Source: Mariprofundaceae bacterium (GTDB lineage: Bacteria > Pseudomonadota > Zetaproteobacteria > Mariprofundales > Mariprofundaceae). Taken from it: a stretch of 64,000 nt of DNA. Positions 8,730 to 18,120 of the stretch are shown here, in pieces. The notes below the pieces were generated by a model. It was not told the DNA's origin, made no database searches, and saw only the letters and a program-made list of their open reading frames with translations. The DNA is taken from positions 1-64,000 of the forward strand of contig WFOK01000012.1 in the NCBI GenBank assembly GCA_015488115.1. The letters run 5' to 3'. The number at the start of each line of letters is the position of its first letter. Position 1 is the first letter of the stretch. Made by a program: the position numbers and the translations under genes.

Positions 8730-9914
8730 TCAGCGCAGAAAATGGAGCACGCCTCGCGAGGTACGCACCAGCACACCGCCGGCAAACGGCACGGGGGCCC
8801 TGTCGATCCTGCCTGGCAGCTCGATCTCCCCCCTGGGTTCGCCGAATGCGTCGAATCGGAAGACATGCCCTCGCTCATCCGCAGCCCACAGGAAGCCCCC
8901 GGAAGCCACGGGACCGACCAGCTCTCCATCCGTGACCTGACGCCTCCAGATACTCTGCGCCGTTGCGGGGTCCAGCGCATAGAGCGCGCCATGGGTATCA
9001 CAGGCATATAGCGTCCGGTCCTTGACCAGCGGACGATACTTCAGCGATAGATTGCGCGCCCGAATCTCGCTGCCGTCGGCGGGCGAGAGGAAAAGAAGGC
9101 GCCCTTGATAGATTGGCACGACCAGCAGATATTCATCCTGAAAGCTGCCCGGTGCGGAAATCAGCAGCGGATCGGCCATGGGCACCCGGATTTCGCTGAG
9201 CATGGCCGCACTCGTATCCAGCACCAGTTGCCGCTTCCACAGCAAATCCCCGGTCTGCAACCGCAGGGCCACGGCATCCCCGCTGTTCATGACCGCAAAG
9301 ACGCGATCCCCGGCAACGACGGGAGTGCTGCCGGCACGCATGGCCAATCCGCCGGGCACGCCGGAAAAGCTCCACAGTTTCCTGCCCTCGCGGTCGAAAT
9401 GATAGATGCGGTTGTCCACGGTCTGCACGAGAAAGCCCTGCGGCGTCGGAACAGGCCGGCCTTGCACGAGAGAGGCAAGCTGCTGGCGCCATGCCACCTG
9501 TCGCTCGTGGACATCGATGCCATAGAGCCATCCTTCCATGTCGCCAAGCACGAGCAGACCATTGTCGAGCTGCAATGCGCCGGTTTCGACGCCGCCTTCA
9601 AGCGCCAGCCAGCCAAGCTCGCTGCCATCGCGATCCAGAAACCGGAGACGGGCGTCCATGCCTCCGATGACGATGATCTGTCTGCCCTGATCGTCGACCA
9701 CGCATGGTAGGCTGAAGCCGGCCGGGGCCTTGGGCCGCCGCTGATCCACATCCACGCGCCAGAGCACCTCAGGCTTCCCCTCGATGGGCTTCTTGGCCTC
9801 CTTCTCCCCAGGCGACGCCTCTTCCTGCTGAGCGAGCGGCCACCACCCCTTCATGCTCGTGCAGCCGCCCAGCAGCAGGGAAAGGGCAAGCAGAATGGGC
9901 AGCCGACAGCGCAT
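8730..9914 (-). CDS. bamB: Outer-membrane assembly lipoprotein BamB
   Basis: BamB is the beta-propeller lipoprotein of the BAM complex that inserts outer-membrane barrels. The 394-residue protein has a lipoprotein signal ending in LLGGC (Cys18, Thr at +2, fitting outer-membrane sorting). After it come eight repeated blades of the PQQ/quinoprotein type, each with a GxLYAxDxxTG-like turn (for example GWLYGIDVHERQ and GALYALDPATAQ). The ATG overlaps the yfgM stop by four bases, and der follows. yfgM-bamB-der is the usual gammaproteobacterial order. Confidence 0.94.
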   Translation of the reverse strand: MRCRLPILLALSLLLGGCTSMKGWWPLAQQEEASPGEKEAKKPIEGKPEVLWRVDVDQRRPKAPAGFSLPCVVDDQGRQIIVIGGMDARLRFLDRDGSELGWLALEGGVETGALQLDNGLLVLGDMEGWLYGIDVHERQVAWRQQLASLVQGRPVPTPQGFLVQTVDNRIYHFDREGRKLWSFSGVPGGLAMRAGSTPVVAGDRVFAVMNSGDAVALRLQTGDLLWKRQLVLDTSAAMLSEIRVPMADPLLISAPGSFQDEYLLVVPIYQGRLLFLSPADGSEIRARNLSLKYRPLVKDRTLYACDTHGALYALDPATAQSIWRRQVTDGELVGPVASGGFLWAADERGHVFRFDAFGEPRGEIELPGRIDRAPVPFAGGVLVRTSRGVLHFLR

Positions 9915-10576
9915 CAGGATGCCCGCTCCATGTCGGAAAGCATGGCCTGGATGCGGCGCTTCAGCTCCTCATCATGGGATTCGGCCTCCAGCGCCTTGCG
10001 AAGATGGCGTTTTCTTTTCTTGGCATCTTCCGCGGCCAGGGCAAGCAGATAGTGGCGAACCTGCTCGTAGGCCTTGCCCATGCGCTCCTGAAGCAGATCG
10101 CGAGCCGCGGCGGCATCCTTGTGCTGCAGATGCCATTCGGCCAGATCGAGTCTGGCCTGCCAACGCCAGGCGTCCATGCTCTTGCCATGATCAATGACCG
10201 CCTGCAGATGCTCGGCCGCATGCGCCTCATCCAGCGCGGCCAACTGCAACTGGGCCATGGGCGCATAGGCGGTGGAGGAGAAATCCTCGACAACCTTGGC
10301 AAGCAGGACCTGTTTCTTGTCCACCGAGGCAGCGGCCAGGGCCTGGCTGTAGGCCAGCGCGGCCGACTCATGCTGCGATTTCACGTTCTGGCGCCAAAGC
10401 CCGATCAGGACCAGCGCGACCACGAGCGCCAGGCCGGCGATCGCCAGGGGCTTGCGATTGGCCTCGATCCAGCTGGCCAGTTGGGCCGAACGCATGTCAC
10501 GCTTGAGTTCGTCAAGCTCCGTTGCGCTGATGTCCACAGCTTCCCGTGCCTTGTTCTTGTTTTCCTTATCCGTCAT
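9914..10576 (-). CDS. yfgM: YfgM-like ancillary SecYEG translocon subunit (TPR protein)
   Basis: The 220-residue bitopic protein has a cytosolic N-terminus (about 45 residues), one transmembrane helix (about residues 47-64, LAIAGLALVVALVLIGLW) and a periplasmic helical TPR-like domain. This matches YfgM, which links the SecYEG translocon to periplasmic chaperones in E. coli. The gene overlaps bamB by four bases (ATGA). In most gammaproteobacteria hisS lies directly upstream; here hisS is at 47.9 kb and the upstream 54 bases lead to the 3' end of perM. Confidence 0.85.
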   Translation of the reverse strand: MTDKENKNKAREAVDISATELDELKRDMRSAQLASWIEANRKPLAIAGLALVVALVLIGLWRQNVKSQHESAALAYSQALAAASVDKKQVLLAKVVEDFSSTAYAPMAQLQLAALDEAHAAEHLQAVIDHGKSMDAWRWQARLDLAEWHLQHKDAAAARDLLQERMGKAYEQVRHYLLALAAEDAKKRKRHLRKALEAESHDEELKRRIQAMLSDMERAS

Positions 10577-10630
10577 GATCCACCTTTTCCACCACAGGGT
10601 GCACGCAGACTAGGATGCGCCCCATTGCTG

Positions 10631-11704
10631 TCAATCCTGGGCGGGCTCGGGCTGTTGGCGGCGCTCCAGGATGATCGACAACACGCTCTTGACCAGCGCG
10701 GCCAGCGGGATGGCCACGATGACGCCCAGAATGCCCATCCAGTTTCCGAAAACCAGCACGGCCACGATGATCGCGATCGGGTGCAGATTCACCATTTCCG
10801 AAAACAGCCAGGGAACCACGAGGTTCGCATCGATTGTCTGGATCACGGCATAGGCCAGAATACTGTACAGCAGCGTATCGCCCCATCCCCACTGGAAGAA
10901 GGACAGGAGCACGACCGGAATCGTGACCACGGCCGCACCAACGAAGGGAATCCAGACCGAAAGCCCGGTAAGCACCCCGAGCAGCAGGGCATATTCATGT
11001 CCCATGAACGCGTACACGGCCCACATGGCCACGCCCACAAGCAGGGCCTCCCAGAACTTGCCCCGAATGTAATTGCCGATCTGGGCATCGAGCTCGTGCC
11101 AGACGCGGTGCAACAGGGAACGCTCGCGCGGCAGAAACTGCTGGCTCCATGCCATGAGCTGATGCTTGTCCTTGAGCAGGAAAAACACGAGCACAGGTAC
11201 AAGCACCGCATAGACGAGCAGCGTGATCATGCCCGGGATGGAGGAAATGGAAAACGAAAGCAGGGCCCCGCCCCATTCCTGGAGCTTGGTGACCATGGCC
11301 GCAATGGCATCCTGGAGGTATTGCGAATTGATCCACTCGGCATGATTGGCCTGAAGGTGGTGGATCTGCTCGCTGACGGCCTTGATGTAGGCCGGCGTGT
11401 TGGACACGAGCGTGCCGATCTGCTGCACGAGCAATGGAATGACAGCCAACATGGCGAAGACGGCGATCAGCAGGGCCCCGGCAATGGTCAGCGAAATGGC
11501 CAAGAGGTGGGGCAAGCGGCAGCGCTCGAACAGGACGACGACCCCATCGAGCACATAGGCCAGCGCGATGGCGACCAGAAGCGGCGCCAGCATCTGGCCG
11601 AACATGAGCAGCATGAAAAAGATGACCAGCAGGGAAAACAGCAGCATGGCCAGTTGCGCATCCTTCTCGATACGCTCCCTGAACCAGTCTATGATGAGCT
11701 GCAA
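10631..11704 (-). CDS. PerM / AI-2E transporter family membrane protein
   Basis: The 357-residue inner-membrane protein has about eight hydrophobic segments. Typical AI-2E/PerM features are the long central hydrophilic loop (about 90-160), PVLVFFLLKD, the G.LTGLSVWIPFVGA segment and the final NLVVPWLFSEMVNLHPIAIIVAVLVFGNWMGILG stretch, quoted here only as the family hallmark region (about residues 280-325). Family members export AI-2 or act as Na/H antiporters; the substrate cannot be assigned. The start overlaps the end of the upstream DUF4149 gene by 16 bases, which suggests coupling. Confidence 0.85.
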   Translation of the reverse strand: MQLIIDWFRERIEKDAQLAMLLFSLLVIFFMLLMFGQMLAPLLVAIALAYVLDGVVVLFERCRLPHLLAISLTIAGALLIAVFAMLAVIPLLVQQIGTLVSNTPAYIKAVSEQIHHLQANHAEWINSQYLQDAIAAMVTKLQEWGGALLSFSISSIPGMITLLVYAVLVPVLVFFLLKDKHQLMAWSQQFLPRERSLLHRVWHELDAQIGNYIRGKFWEALLVGVAMWAVYAFMGHEYALLLGVLTGLSVWIPFVGAAVVTIPVVLLSFFQWGWGDTLLYSILAYAVIQTIDANLVVPWLFSEMVNLHPIAIIVAVLVFGNWMGILGVIVAIPLAALVKSVLSIILERRQQPEPAQD

Positions 11705-12168
11705 GCCTTCCTCTCCTGTGGCGCGCTGGCCACGAGCCAGGCCGCCAGCAGCGTGGCCAGCAGGTGAATGGCCGAGCCAAGGCCATGCCAGACGGCAAAG
11801 GAACGCGGGAGTCCGGCATCGGCCTCAGCCATGAGCGCGCGATGCGCCTTCATCTCGGCCATCACCGGAGACACGGCGAATTCATTGATGCCGAGAAGCA
11901 GGAGCAGCAGCAGAAGCACGAACCAGGCTCCGCGCCGCTTCAGGCCCATGCGCCACCAGAATGCGGCCACCGAAGCAAGCAGGATCAGCGCACCCGTGTT
12001 GGCCGCATGAAAGACATGTCCCGCCAGCTCGCCCGCCAGTTGCCGGCTGCCGGCATAAGCGAAGAGCTGCGGAGCGACCACATAGCCCGAAACGACGAGC
12101 AGACCGAACACCAGCGCCAGGGCCAGGCGAACGGCACCAGCCTGGAGGCAGCTGGCCGACACGCTCAT
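11689..12168 (-). CDS. DUF4149 (TMEM205-like) membrane protein
   Basis: The 159-residue protein has four hydrophobic segments: about residues 13-33, 53-70, 80-94 and 130-147. It fits the DUF4149 family: the conserved APQLFAYA in the first loop, AG.VFHAAN near the second helix, and INEFAVSPVMAEMKAHR after the third. Its function is unknown. In related genomes it sits near greA, as here, 15 bases after the greA stop. It overlaps the permease gene downstream by 16 bases, giving a probable carB-greA-DUF4149-perM unit. Confidence 0.75.
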   Translation of the reverse strand: MSVSASCLQAGAVRLALALVFGLLVVSGYVVAPQLFAYAGSRQLAGELAGHVFHAANTGALILLASVAAFWWRMGLKRRGAWFVLLLLLLLLGINEFAVSPVMAEMKAHRALMAEADAGLPRSFAVWHGLGSAIHLLATLLAAWLVASAPQERKACSSS

Positions 12169-12183
12169 GGGCGCAGGCCTCCC

Positions 12184-12657
12184 TCAGATGTATTCAATGG
12201 CCTGCACCTCGTATTCCCGCTCGCCATTGGGCGCGCGAACCGTCGCGATATCCCCGATCTCCTTGCCGATCAGAGCCCTCGCAATCGGCGAGGTGATCGA
12301 AACCTTTCCTGCCTCGATATCGGCCTCGTCAACGCCGACGATCTGGTAAACAACCTCCGTACCGCTGTCCAGGTCGATCAGGGTCACCGTTGCACCAAAC
12401 ACGACGCGGTCACTCTCGATCTGCGAGGGATCGATGATGTGTGCCCGGGCCAGCTTGTCCTCGAGCTCCTTGATGCGCCCCTCGTTGTGGCTCTGCTCCT
12501 CCTTGGCCGCATGATACTCGGCATTCTCGGAGAGATCGCCATGCGCCCGGGCCTCCTCGATCGCGGCAATGATCTGCCGGCGCTTCTCGCCCTTGCGATA
12601 CTCCAGTTCCTTGCGCAACTGTTCCGCACCGTTCTTGGTCATCGGTACTCTTTCCAT
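12184..12657 (-). CDS. greA: Transcription elongation factor GreA
   Basis: GreA reaches into the secondary channel of RNA polymerase and stimulates cleavage of backtracked RNA. The 157-residue protein has the N-terminal coiled coil (about 1-75) with the tip motif [13 protein letters not shown] carrying the acidic residues needed for cleavage, and a C-terminal FKBP-like domain ending [17 protein letters not shown] 12657 (MERVPMT) matches the family N-terminus; a longer open frame to 12696 overlaps the carB end. It starts five bases after the carB stop, in the usual carB-greA order. Confidence 0.96.
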   Translation of the reverse strand: MERVPMTKNGAEQLRKELEYRKGEKRRQIIAAIEEARAHGDLSENAEYHAAKEEQSHNEGRIKELEDKLARAHIIDPSQIESDRVVFGATVTLIDLDSGTEVVYQIVGVDEADIEAGKVSITSPIARALIGKEIGDIATVRAPNGEREYEVQAIEYI

Positions 12658-12661
12658 GGTT

Positions 12662-15600
12662 TCAATGCACTCCGTGATAGGATTGGATGCTGGCAACCTT
12701 CAGGCCCGTCTCGGCCCGCACAATGGCTTCAGCGGCCGCCAGCCCTCCGGCGATGGTCGTGAAATAGGCGATATCCTTTTCCAGCGCAGCCTGCCGGATC
12801 GATTTGGAGTCGGCAATGGCCCTTGCACCCTCGGTGGTGTTGATGATGAGATCCACGTCCCCGGACAACAGCCGATCGACAACGTGCGGGCGAACCCCCT
12901 CGTTCACCTTGGCGACCCGCTCGGCATCGACACCGGCCTCGCCGAGCGCCCGGTATGTCCCATCCGTGGCAAGGATGCGGAAGCCGGCCTCAACAAGCTT
13001 CCTGGCCAGCCTGACCGCGGCCGGCTTGTCTGCATCGCGCACGGAGATGAATACCGTGCCCTTGCGTGGCAGGTGAACCCCAGCCGCGAGCTGGGCCTTG
13101 AAAAAGGCCGAGGGAAAGTCCTCGGCAATGCCCATGACCTCGCCCGTGGACTTCATCTCGGGACTGAGCAGGGGATCGACGCCGCGAAACTTGACGAACG
13201 GAAACACGGCCTCCTTCACGGCCCGATACCCTGTTGGTTGCGGCACCTCGACAATGCCCTGCTGTGCCAGCGATCGGCCGGCCATGATGCGCGCTGCAAC
13301 CTTGGCCAGCGGGATGCCCGTGGCCTTGGAAACGAAGGGCACCGTACGGCTTGCCCTCGGATTGACTTCAAGCACATAGACCGTCCCGCCCTGAACCGCA
13401 AACTGGATGTTGAGCAGCCCGCGCACGTTCAAGGCCAGCCCAAGGGCCTTGGTCTGCCGAATCACCTCGTCGACGATGTCCGCCGGAATCGAATGCGGCG
13501 GAAGACAGCATGAGGAATCGCCCGAATGAACGCCAGCCTCCTCGATGTGTTCCATGATGCCGCCAATGACAACGCGCTCGCCATCGGCCAGCGCATCGAC
13601 GTCCAGCTCGATGGCGCTGTTCAGGAAGCGGTCGAGCAGCACCGGATGATCGGGCGAGACCGACACGGCCTCCCGCATGTAGGTCAGCAGGCCCGCCCTG
13701 TCATGCACGATCTGCATCGCGCGGCCGCCCAGCACATAGGATGGCCGGACAACGACCGGATAACCGATCTCCTCGGCCACCTTCAGGGCCTCGTCCACGG
13801 AACGCGCCGTCCCATTCTCGGGCTGGCGAAGCCCGAGTTTCTGCAACAGGCGCTGGAAGCGCTCGCGATCCTCGGCAAGATCGATCATGTCCGGGCTCGT
13901 GCCGATGATCGGCACGCCCATGGCCTCCAGTCTGGCAGCAAGCTTCAGCGGGGTCTGCCCCCCGAACTGGACGATGACGCCGTCCGGTTGCTCCGTCTCC
14001 ACGATGGCCATGACGTCCTCAAAGGTCAGGGGCTCGAAATAGAGGCGATCCGAGGTGTCATAATCCGTCGACACGGTTTCCGGGTTGCAGTTCACCATGA
14101 TGGTCTCATAACCATCCTCGGACAGGGCAAACGCGGCATGCACGCAGCAGTAATCGAACTCGATGCCCTGCCCGATCCTGTTCGGGCCGCCACCCAGCAC
14201 GACGATCTTCTTCCTGTCGCTGGGCCTGGCCTCGCATTCTTCCTCGTAGCTCGAGTAGAGATAGGGCGTATGCGCCTCGAATTCGGCGGCGCACGTATCG
14301 ACCCGCTTGAACACGGGCCGCACGCCAAGCCTTGTGCGCGCCTGACGCACGGCATCCTCGGACGTCTGCATCAGCTGCGCCAGGCGAGCATCGGAAAGCC
14401 CCTCGCGCTTGGCCTGGCGCCACTGCTCGGCCTCCAGATCCGCCGGCTTCCTGCCACGCAGCGATTCCTCAAGCGCAATGACCGAGCCGATTTCACGCAC
14501 AAACCAGGGATCGATGCCCGTCACCTGGCACACACGCTGTTCGTCCCAGCCATGGCGCAGGGCCTCGCCGACCCACCACAGCCGCTCGGCGCCCGGCACC
14601 GCCAGCCTGGTCTGAAGGAACGCATCCGCATCCACCTGCTCGGGCATCAGCTTGTCAAACCCCACAGAGCCTGTTTCCAGGCCGCGCATGGCCTTGCCCA
14701 GACTTTCGGTAAACGTGCGACCGATGGCCATGACCTCGCCGACCGACTTCATCTGTGTGGTCAGCCGCTCATCCGCGCCCGGAAACTTCTCGAACGCAAA
14801 CCGGGGCAGCTTGGTCACCACATAGTCGATGGTCGGCTCAAAGGCCGCATAGGTCTCGCCGGTAATGTCGTTGCGGATCTCATCGAGCGTATAACCCACG
14901 GCCAGCTTGGCTGCGATCTTTGCAATCGGAAAACCCGTGGCCTTTGAGGCCAGCGCGGATGAGCGCGACACGCGCGGGTTCATCTCGATGACGATCAGTC
15001 TCCCGTCCTTCGGGTTCACCGCAAACTGAACATTCGAGCCTCCGGTCTCGACGCCGATCTCGCGCAGACAGGCAATGGAGGCATCGCGCATACGCTGATA
15101 TTCCTTGTCCGTCAGGGTTTGGGCAGGCGCCACGGTGATCGAATCGCCGGTGTGAACCCCCATCGGGTCCAGGTTCTCGATGGAGCAGATGATCACGCAA
15201 TTGTCATTGCGGTCGCGCATGACCTCCATCTCGTATTCCTTCCAGCCAATGATCGATTCCTCGATCAGGATTTCACTGGTCGGACTGGCTTCAAGCCCGG
15301 CCTTGGCGATCCGCTCGAACTCCTCCGGATTGTAAGCAATGCCACCGCCGGTGCCTCCAAGCGTGAAACTGGGCCGAATGATGAGCGGGTAGCCAATTTC
15401 GGCGGCCAGTTGCCTGGCCTCCTGCATGGAATGCGCAAAGCCTCCTCTGGCCATATCCAGACCGATACGCTCCATGGCCTCCTTGAACAACTCGCGGTCC
15501 TCCGCCTTGTCAATGGCCTCTGGCTGCGCGCCGATAAGCCTGACACCGTATTGCTCGAGGATGCCATGCTTGTTCAGACTCAGCGCCGTGTTCAGTGCCG

Positions 15601-15880
15601 TCTGCCCCCCCATGGTCGGCAACAGGGCATCGGGGCGCTCTTTCTCGATGATCTTGGCCACGGCCTGCCAGGTGATCGGCTCGATATAGGTGGCATCCGC
15701 AAACTCGGGATCGGTCATGATCGTGGCGGGATTCGAATTGACCAGAATGACCCGATAGCCCTCTTCCTTCAGGGCCTTGCAGGCCTGAACACCCGAATAA
15801 TCGAATTCGCAGGCCTGCCCGATCACAATCGGACCGGCGCCCAGGATCAGGATGGACTCGATATCCGTACGTCGCGGCAT
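12662..15880 (-). CDS. carB: Carbamoyl-phosphate synthase large subunit CarB
   Basis: CarB makes carbamoyl phosphate from bicarbonate, ATP and ammonia delivered by CarA, feeding arginine and pyrimidine synthesis. The 1072 residues match the usual length. It has two homologous ATP-grasp halves: N-terminal [22 protein letters not shown] and, from about residue 560, [19 protein letters not shown]. The C-terminal MGS-like allosteric domain is intact. The carA gene, which normally lies immediately upstream, is absent: upstream are a terminator and thiO. CGGGAG 8 bases before the ATG is the ribosome site. No start doubt. Confidence 0.97.
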   Translation of the reverse strand: MPRRTDIESILILGAGPIVIGQACEFDYSGVQACKALKEEGYRVILVNSNPATIMTDPEFADATYIEPITWQAVAKIIEKERPDALLPTMGGQTALNTALSLNKHGILEQYGVRLIGAQPEAIDKAEDRELFKEAMERIGLDMARGGFAHSMQEARQLAAEIGYPLIIRPSFTLGGTGGGIAYNPEEFERIAKAGLEASPTSEILIEESIIGWKEYEMEVMRDRNDNCVIICSIENLDPMGVHTGDSITVAPAQTLTDKEYQRMRDASIACLREIGVETGGSNVQFAVNPKDGRLIVIEMNPRVSRSSALASKATGFPIAKIAAKLAVGYTLDEIRNDITGETYAAFEPTIDYVVTKLPRFAFEKFPGADERLTTQMKSVGEVMAIGRTFTESLGKAMRGLETGSVGFDKLMPEQVDADAFLQTRLAVPGAERLWWVGEALRHGWDEQRVCQVTGIDPWFVREIGSVIALEESLRGRKPADLEAEQWRQAKREGLSDARLAQLMQTSEDAVRQARTRLGVRPVFKRVDTCAAEFEAHTPYLYSSYEEECEARPSDRKKIVVLGGGPNRIGQGIEFDYCCVHAAFALSEDGYETIMVNCNPETVSTDYDTSDRLYFEPLTFEDVMAIVETEQPDGVIVQFGGQTPLKLAARLEAMGVPIIGTSPDMIDLAEDRERFQRLLQKLGLRQPENGTARSVDEALKVAEEIGYPVVVRPSYVLGGRAMQIVHDRAGLLTYMREAVSVSPDHPVLLDRFLNSAIELDVDALADGERVVIGGIMEHIEEAGVHSGDSSCCLPPHSIPADIVDEVIRQTKALGLALNVRGLLNIQFAVQGGTVYVLEVNPRASRTVPFVSKATGIPLAKVAARIMAGRSLAQQGIVEVPQPTGYRAVKEAVFPFVKFRGVDPLLSPEMKSTGEVMGIAEDFPSAFFKAQLAAGVHLPRKGTVFISVRDADKPAAVRLARKLVEAGFRILATDGTYRALGEAGVDAERVAKVNEGVRPHVVDRLLSGDVDLIINTTEGARAIADSKSIRQAALEKDIAYFTTIAGGLAAAEAIVRAETGLKVASIQSYHGVH

Positions 15881-15964
15881 GGCGTGTTACTCCCGGCATT
15901 CATCGATCGCGCGGATGCAGCCGACGCCTTCAGACGGGTGCATCCAGAGCTTGAGGCGCAGAAA

Positions 15965-15992
15965 ACGGGCCCGGCGCGACCAGCCGGCCCGT
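15965..15992 (-). terminator. Probable rho-independent terminator after thiO
   Basis: Read on the minus strand, ACGGGCCGGC pairs with GCCGGGCCCGT (one bulged G) across a 7-base loop and is followed by TTTTC. It lies 54 bases after the thiO stop and 85 bases before the carB start, so carB probably has its own promoter in the remaining 80 bases. Confidence 0.6.
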
Positions 15993-16045
15993 CGGCCCGA
16001 AGCATAACGTCACGGACGGTGTCGCGAAAGCGACGATGAGCCCCC

Positions 16046-17191
16046 TTACGGATAGCCAAGGGCCGCATGCTCGACGACTTCCCGGTCGACGCGAAACGCA
16101 TCCATGGGCAGTCCCGGGTCGCCCTCCATGATCCAGCGACTGATAACCTCCGCCGTGATCGGCGCCAGAGCCACTCCATTGCGATAGTGGCCCGATGCCA
16201 CCCATACCCCCGGCATCGAGGCTACCGGCCCGAGAAACGGCAGACCATCCGGGCTCCCCGGCCTGAATCCCATCCAGGCCTTCTCGACCGGAACATCTTC
16301 AAGCCCCGGGGCAATCTGACGCATGGCCGACAGAAGCTCACCGATGACATCACGCGTCGTCCCGCGCTCGAAGCCCACGCGCTCCATGCTCGCTCCCACA
16401 AGGATGCGCCCATCAGCCCGCGGCACGAAATAGGCCTTGTCATGCTTGACGATATGGCGCATGAGCCCCGGGCGACCATGCAACAGGACGATCTGCCCCT
16501 TGACCGGCTCCACGGGAAGCGAAAAACCGAGCTGCCCAGCCAGTTCCCCGCTCCAGCTTCCAGCCGCAAGCAGCACGACATCGGCCTCAAAAAGCCTGCC
16601 GTCCGCCGTGCGCGCCCTGCGAACGCCATGTCCATCCGTCTCAATGGCGATGACATCGGCATGCTCGATCAGGGGAACGCCACTTTTGACCAGAGCCATG
16701 CGAACGGCACGCAGCAGCCGCGGATTCCGCACTTGGGCCACGCGGGGCCAGAGCATGCCTCCGCAGACGTCGTCGGCCAGCACGGGCTCATGAGCACGCA
16801 CCTGCTGTTCATCCAACTCCTCGACCTCCCAGGAGAACCGCCTGGACCAGGCCATCGCGGCGGCATGATGGGAGTGCGCATCCCAAGGAAACTCCGGAAT
16901 CAGCAGGCCACACATTCTCCACTGAACATCGAGGCCCGTTTCTCGCCGCAACTCGGCCACAAAATCAGGATACATCTGCAGACTCGCATTCACCAGATGG
17001 GTAAACGCATCAGGATACAGCCATGGATGAATCGGACACAGGATGCCGGCCCCGGCCCAGGAAGCCTCATGCCCCATGGTTCCACGCTCGAGCACGCTTA
17101 CCCGGGCGCCGCGCTGGTGAAGACGCCATGCGCAAAGCGCCCCAATGATGCCACCGCCAACGACGACCACCCGTACCCGCCTCTCAGGCAA
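16046..17191 (-). CDS. thiO: Glycine oxidase ThiO (FAD-dependent)
   Basis: ThiO oxidises glycine to iminoglycine for assembly of the thiazole of thiamine. The 381-residue protein begins with the FAD-binding VVVVGGGIIGALCAW, followed by the DAO-fold segments HEASWAGAGILCP and LAAGSWSGEL. The C-terminus has FRPGSPDGLPFLGP and SGHYRNGVALAP, which is the ThiO signature. No ATG is suitable: TTG 17191 has AGGGGG about 9 bases upstream and places the Rossmann motif at residue 9. GTG 17170 is the alternative. No other thiamine gene is nearby. It is divergent from hpnC, with only 50 bases between the two starts. Confidence 0.85.
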   Translation of the reverse strand: MPERRVRVVVVGGGIIGALCAWRLHQRGARVSVLERGTMGHEASWAGAGILCPIHPWLYPDAFTHLVNASLQMYPDFVAELRRETGLDVQWRMCGLLIPEFPWDAHSHHAAAMAWSRRFSWEVEELDEQQVRAHEPVLADDVCGGMLWPRVAQVRNPRLLRAVRMALVKSGVPLIEHADVIAIETDGHGVRRARTADGRLFEADVVLLAAGSWSGELAGQLGFSLPVEPVKGQIVLLHGRPGLMRHIVKHDKAYFVPRADGRILVGASMERVGFERGTTRDVIGELLSAMRQIAPGLEDVPVEKAWMGFRPGSPDGLPFLGPVASMPGVWVASGHYRNGVALAPITAEVISRWIMEGDPGLPMDAFRVDREVVEHAALGYP

Positions 17192-17241
17192 TGAACCATC
17201 CCCCTCTTGCCGGAACCCCGGCTTCAAGCCACCATGCCGGC

Positions 17242-18120
17242 ATGAACAGCGACTCCGCCATCGCGCAAGCCTACCAGTACTGTCTGCAACTGGCACGCAG
17301 CCATTACGAGAACTTCCCTGTCGCCTCCTATCTGTTGCGTCCCGATCTCCGACCCGCGGTCGCGGCCATTTATGCCTTTGCCCGTCAGGCAGATGATCTG
17401 GCCGATGAAGGAAACGCGCCTGCGCGGATCCGGCTCAAGCAACTGGATGCCTGGGAAACGCTGCTCGGACGATGCATCAGGGAGCATGTTGATCATCCGG
17501 TGTTCCTGGCCCTGGGCGATGCCATTCAGCGCCACTGCCTGCCGGTGGAGCCGCTGTATGACCTGCTGGTCGCCTTCCGCATGGACGTGACCATTCATCG
17601 CTATGAAACAGCCGAGGAACTCGCCTTCTATTGTCGGCATTCCGCCAACCCGATCGGGCGCCTGATGCTCGCCCTGCATGACATCGACGATCCCCGTGCC
17701 ATCACATGTGCCGATGCGCTCTGCACGGGACTTCAGCTGGCCAATTTCTGGCAGGATCTCGCCATCGACCTTTCCCGGGGCCGCTGCTACCTGCCGGCGG
17801 CTTGGTTGGAGAAAGAACACAGACACCTGTCCCCCCGGGAGCTGGACGAGACCGCGCTGCTTCCAGCCCTTGGCCGCGCCTGCCGCTGGACCCGCGAGCA
17901 TTTCGACAAGGCCCGCGATCTGATTCCCCGGCTGCCATGGCGGCTTCGCCTGCAAGTGGCGGCCACGCTTCACGGCGGACTGCGCATCCTGGAACGGACG
18001 GCACGGGGCAATCCCCTGCACCACCGTCCCCGGCTGTCGCGCGGAGACTGGCTTCGCATGATTCCACCGGTGCTCCGCGATGCATCTCGGCTCGGGACCG
18101 CTTCAGGAAACCCGGCATGA
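17242..18120 (+). CDS. hpnC: Squalene synthase HpnC (hydroxysqualene synthase)
   Basis: HpnC converts presqualene diphosphate, made by HpnD, to hydroxysqualene. The 292-residue trans-isoprenyl diphosphate synthase has both Asp-rich motifs, the first as RQADDLADE and the second as NFWQDLAIDLSRGRCYLP. MNSDSAIAQAYQYCLQLA matches the HpnC start, so ATG 17242 was chosen; ATG 17191 would add 17 residues with no homology. It overlaps hpnD by four bases. hpnC-hpnD-hpnE are together and in order, giving a complete farnesyl-diphosphate-to-squalene route. Confidence 0.9.
   Translation: MNSDSAIAQAYQYCLQLARSHYENFPVASYLLRPDLRPAVAAIYAFARQADDLADEGNAPARIRLKQLDAWETLLGRCIREHVDHPVFLALGDAIQRHCLPVEPLYDLLVAFRMDVTIHRYETAEELAFYCRHSANPIGRLMLALHDIDDPRAITCADALCTGLQLANFWQDLAIDLSRGRCYLPAAWLEKEHRHLSPRELDETALLPALGRACRWTREHFDKARDLIPRLPWRLRLQVAATLHGGLRILERTARGNPLHHRPRLSRGDWLRMIPPVLRDASRLGTASGNPA

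Noticed and set aside
9974-11767. 597-codon plus-strand frame opposite yfgM and perM
   Set aside because: Crosses two minus-strand genes with clear motifs. It has no domain, and its His/Gln/Arg-rich composition is typical of antisense frames here.
13526-14947. 473-codon plus-strand frame inside carB
   Set aside because: Antisense shadow; carB is intact.
15881-15934. An 18-codon leader peptide before carB on the minus strand
   Set aside because: The frame ends right at the carB ribosome site, but there is no arginine run or attenuator structure to support a regulatory leader.
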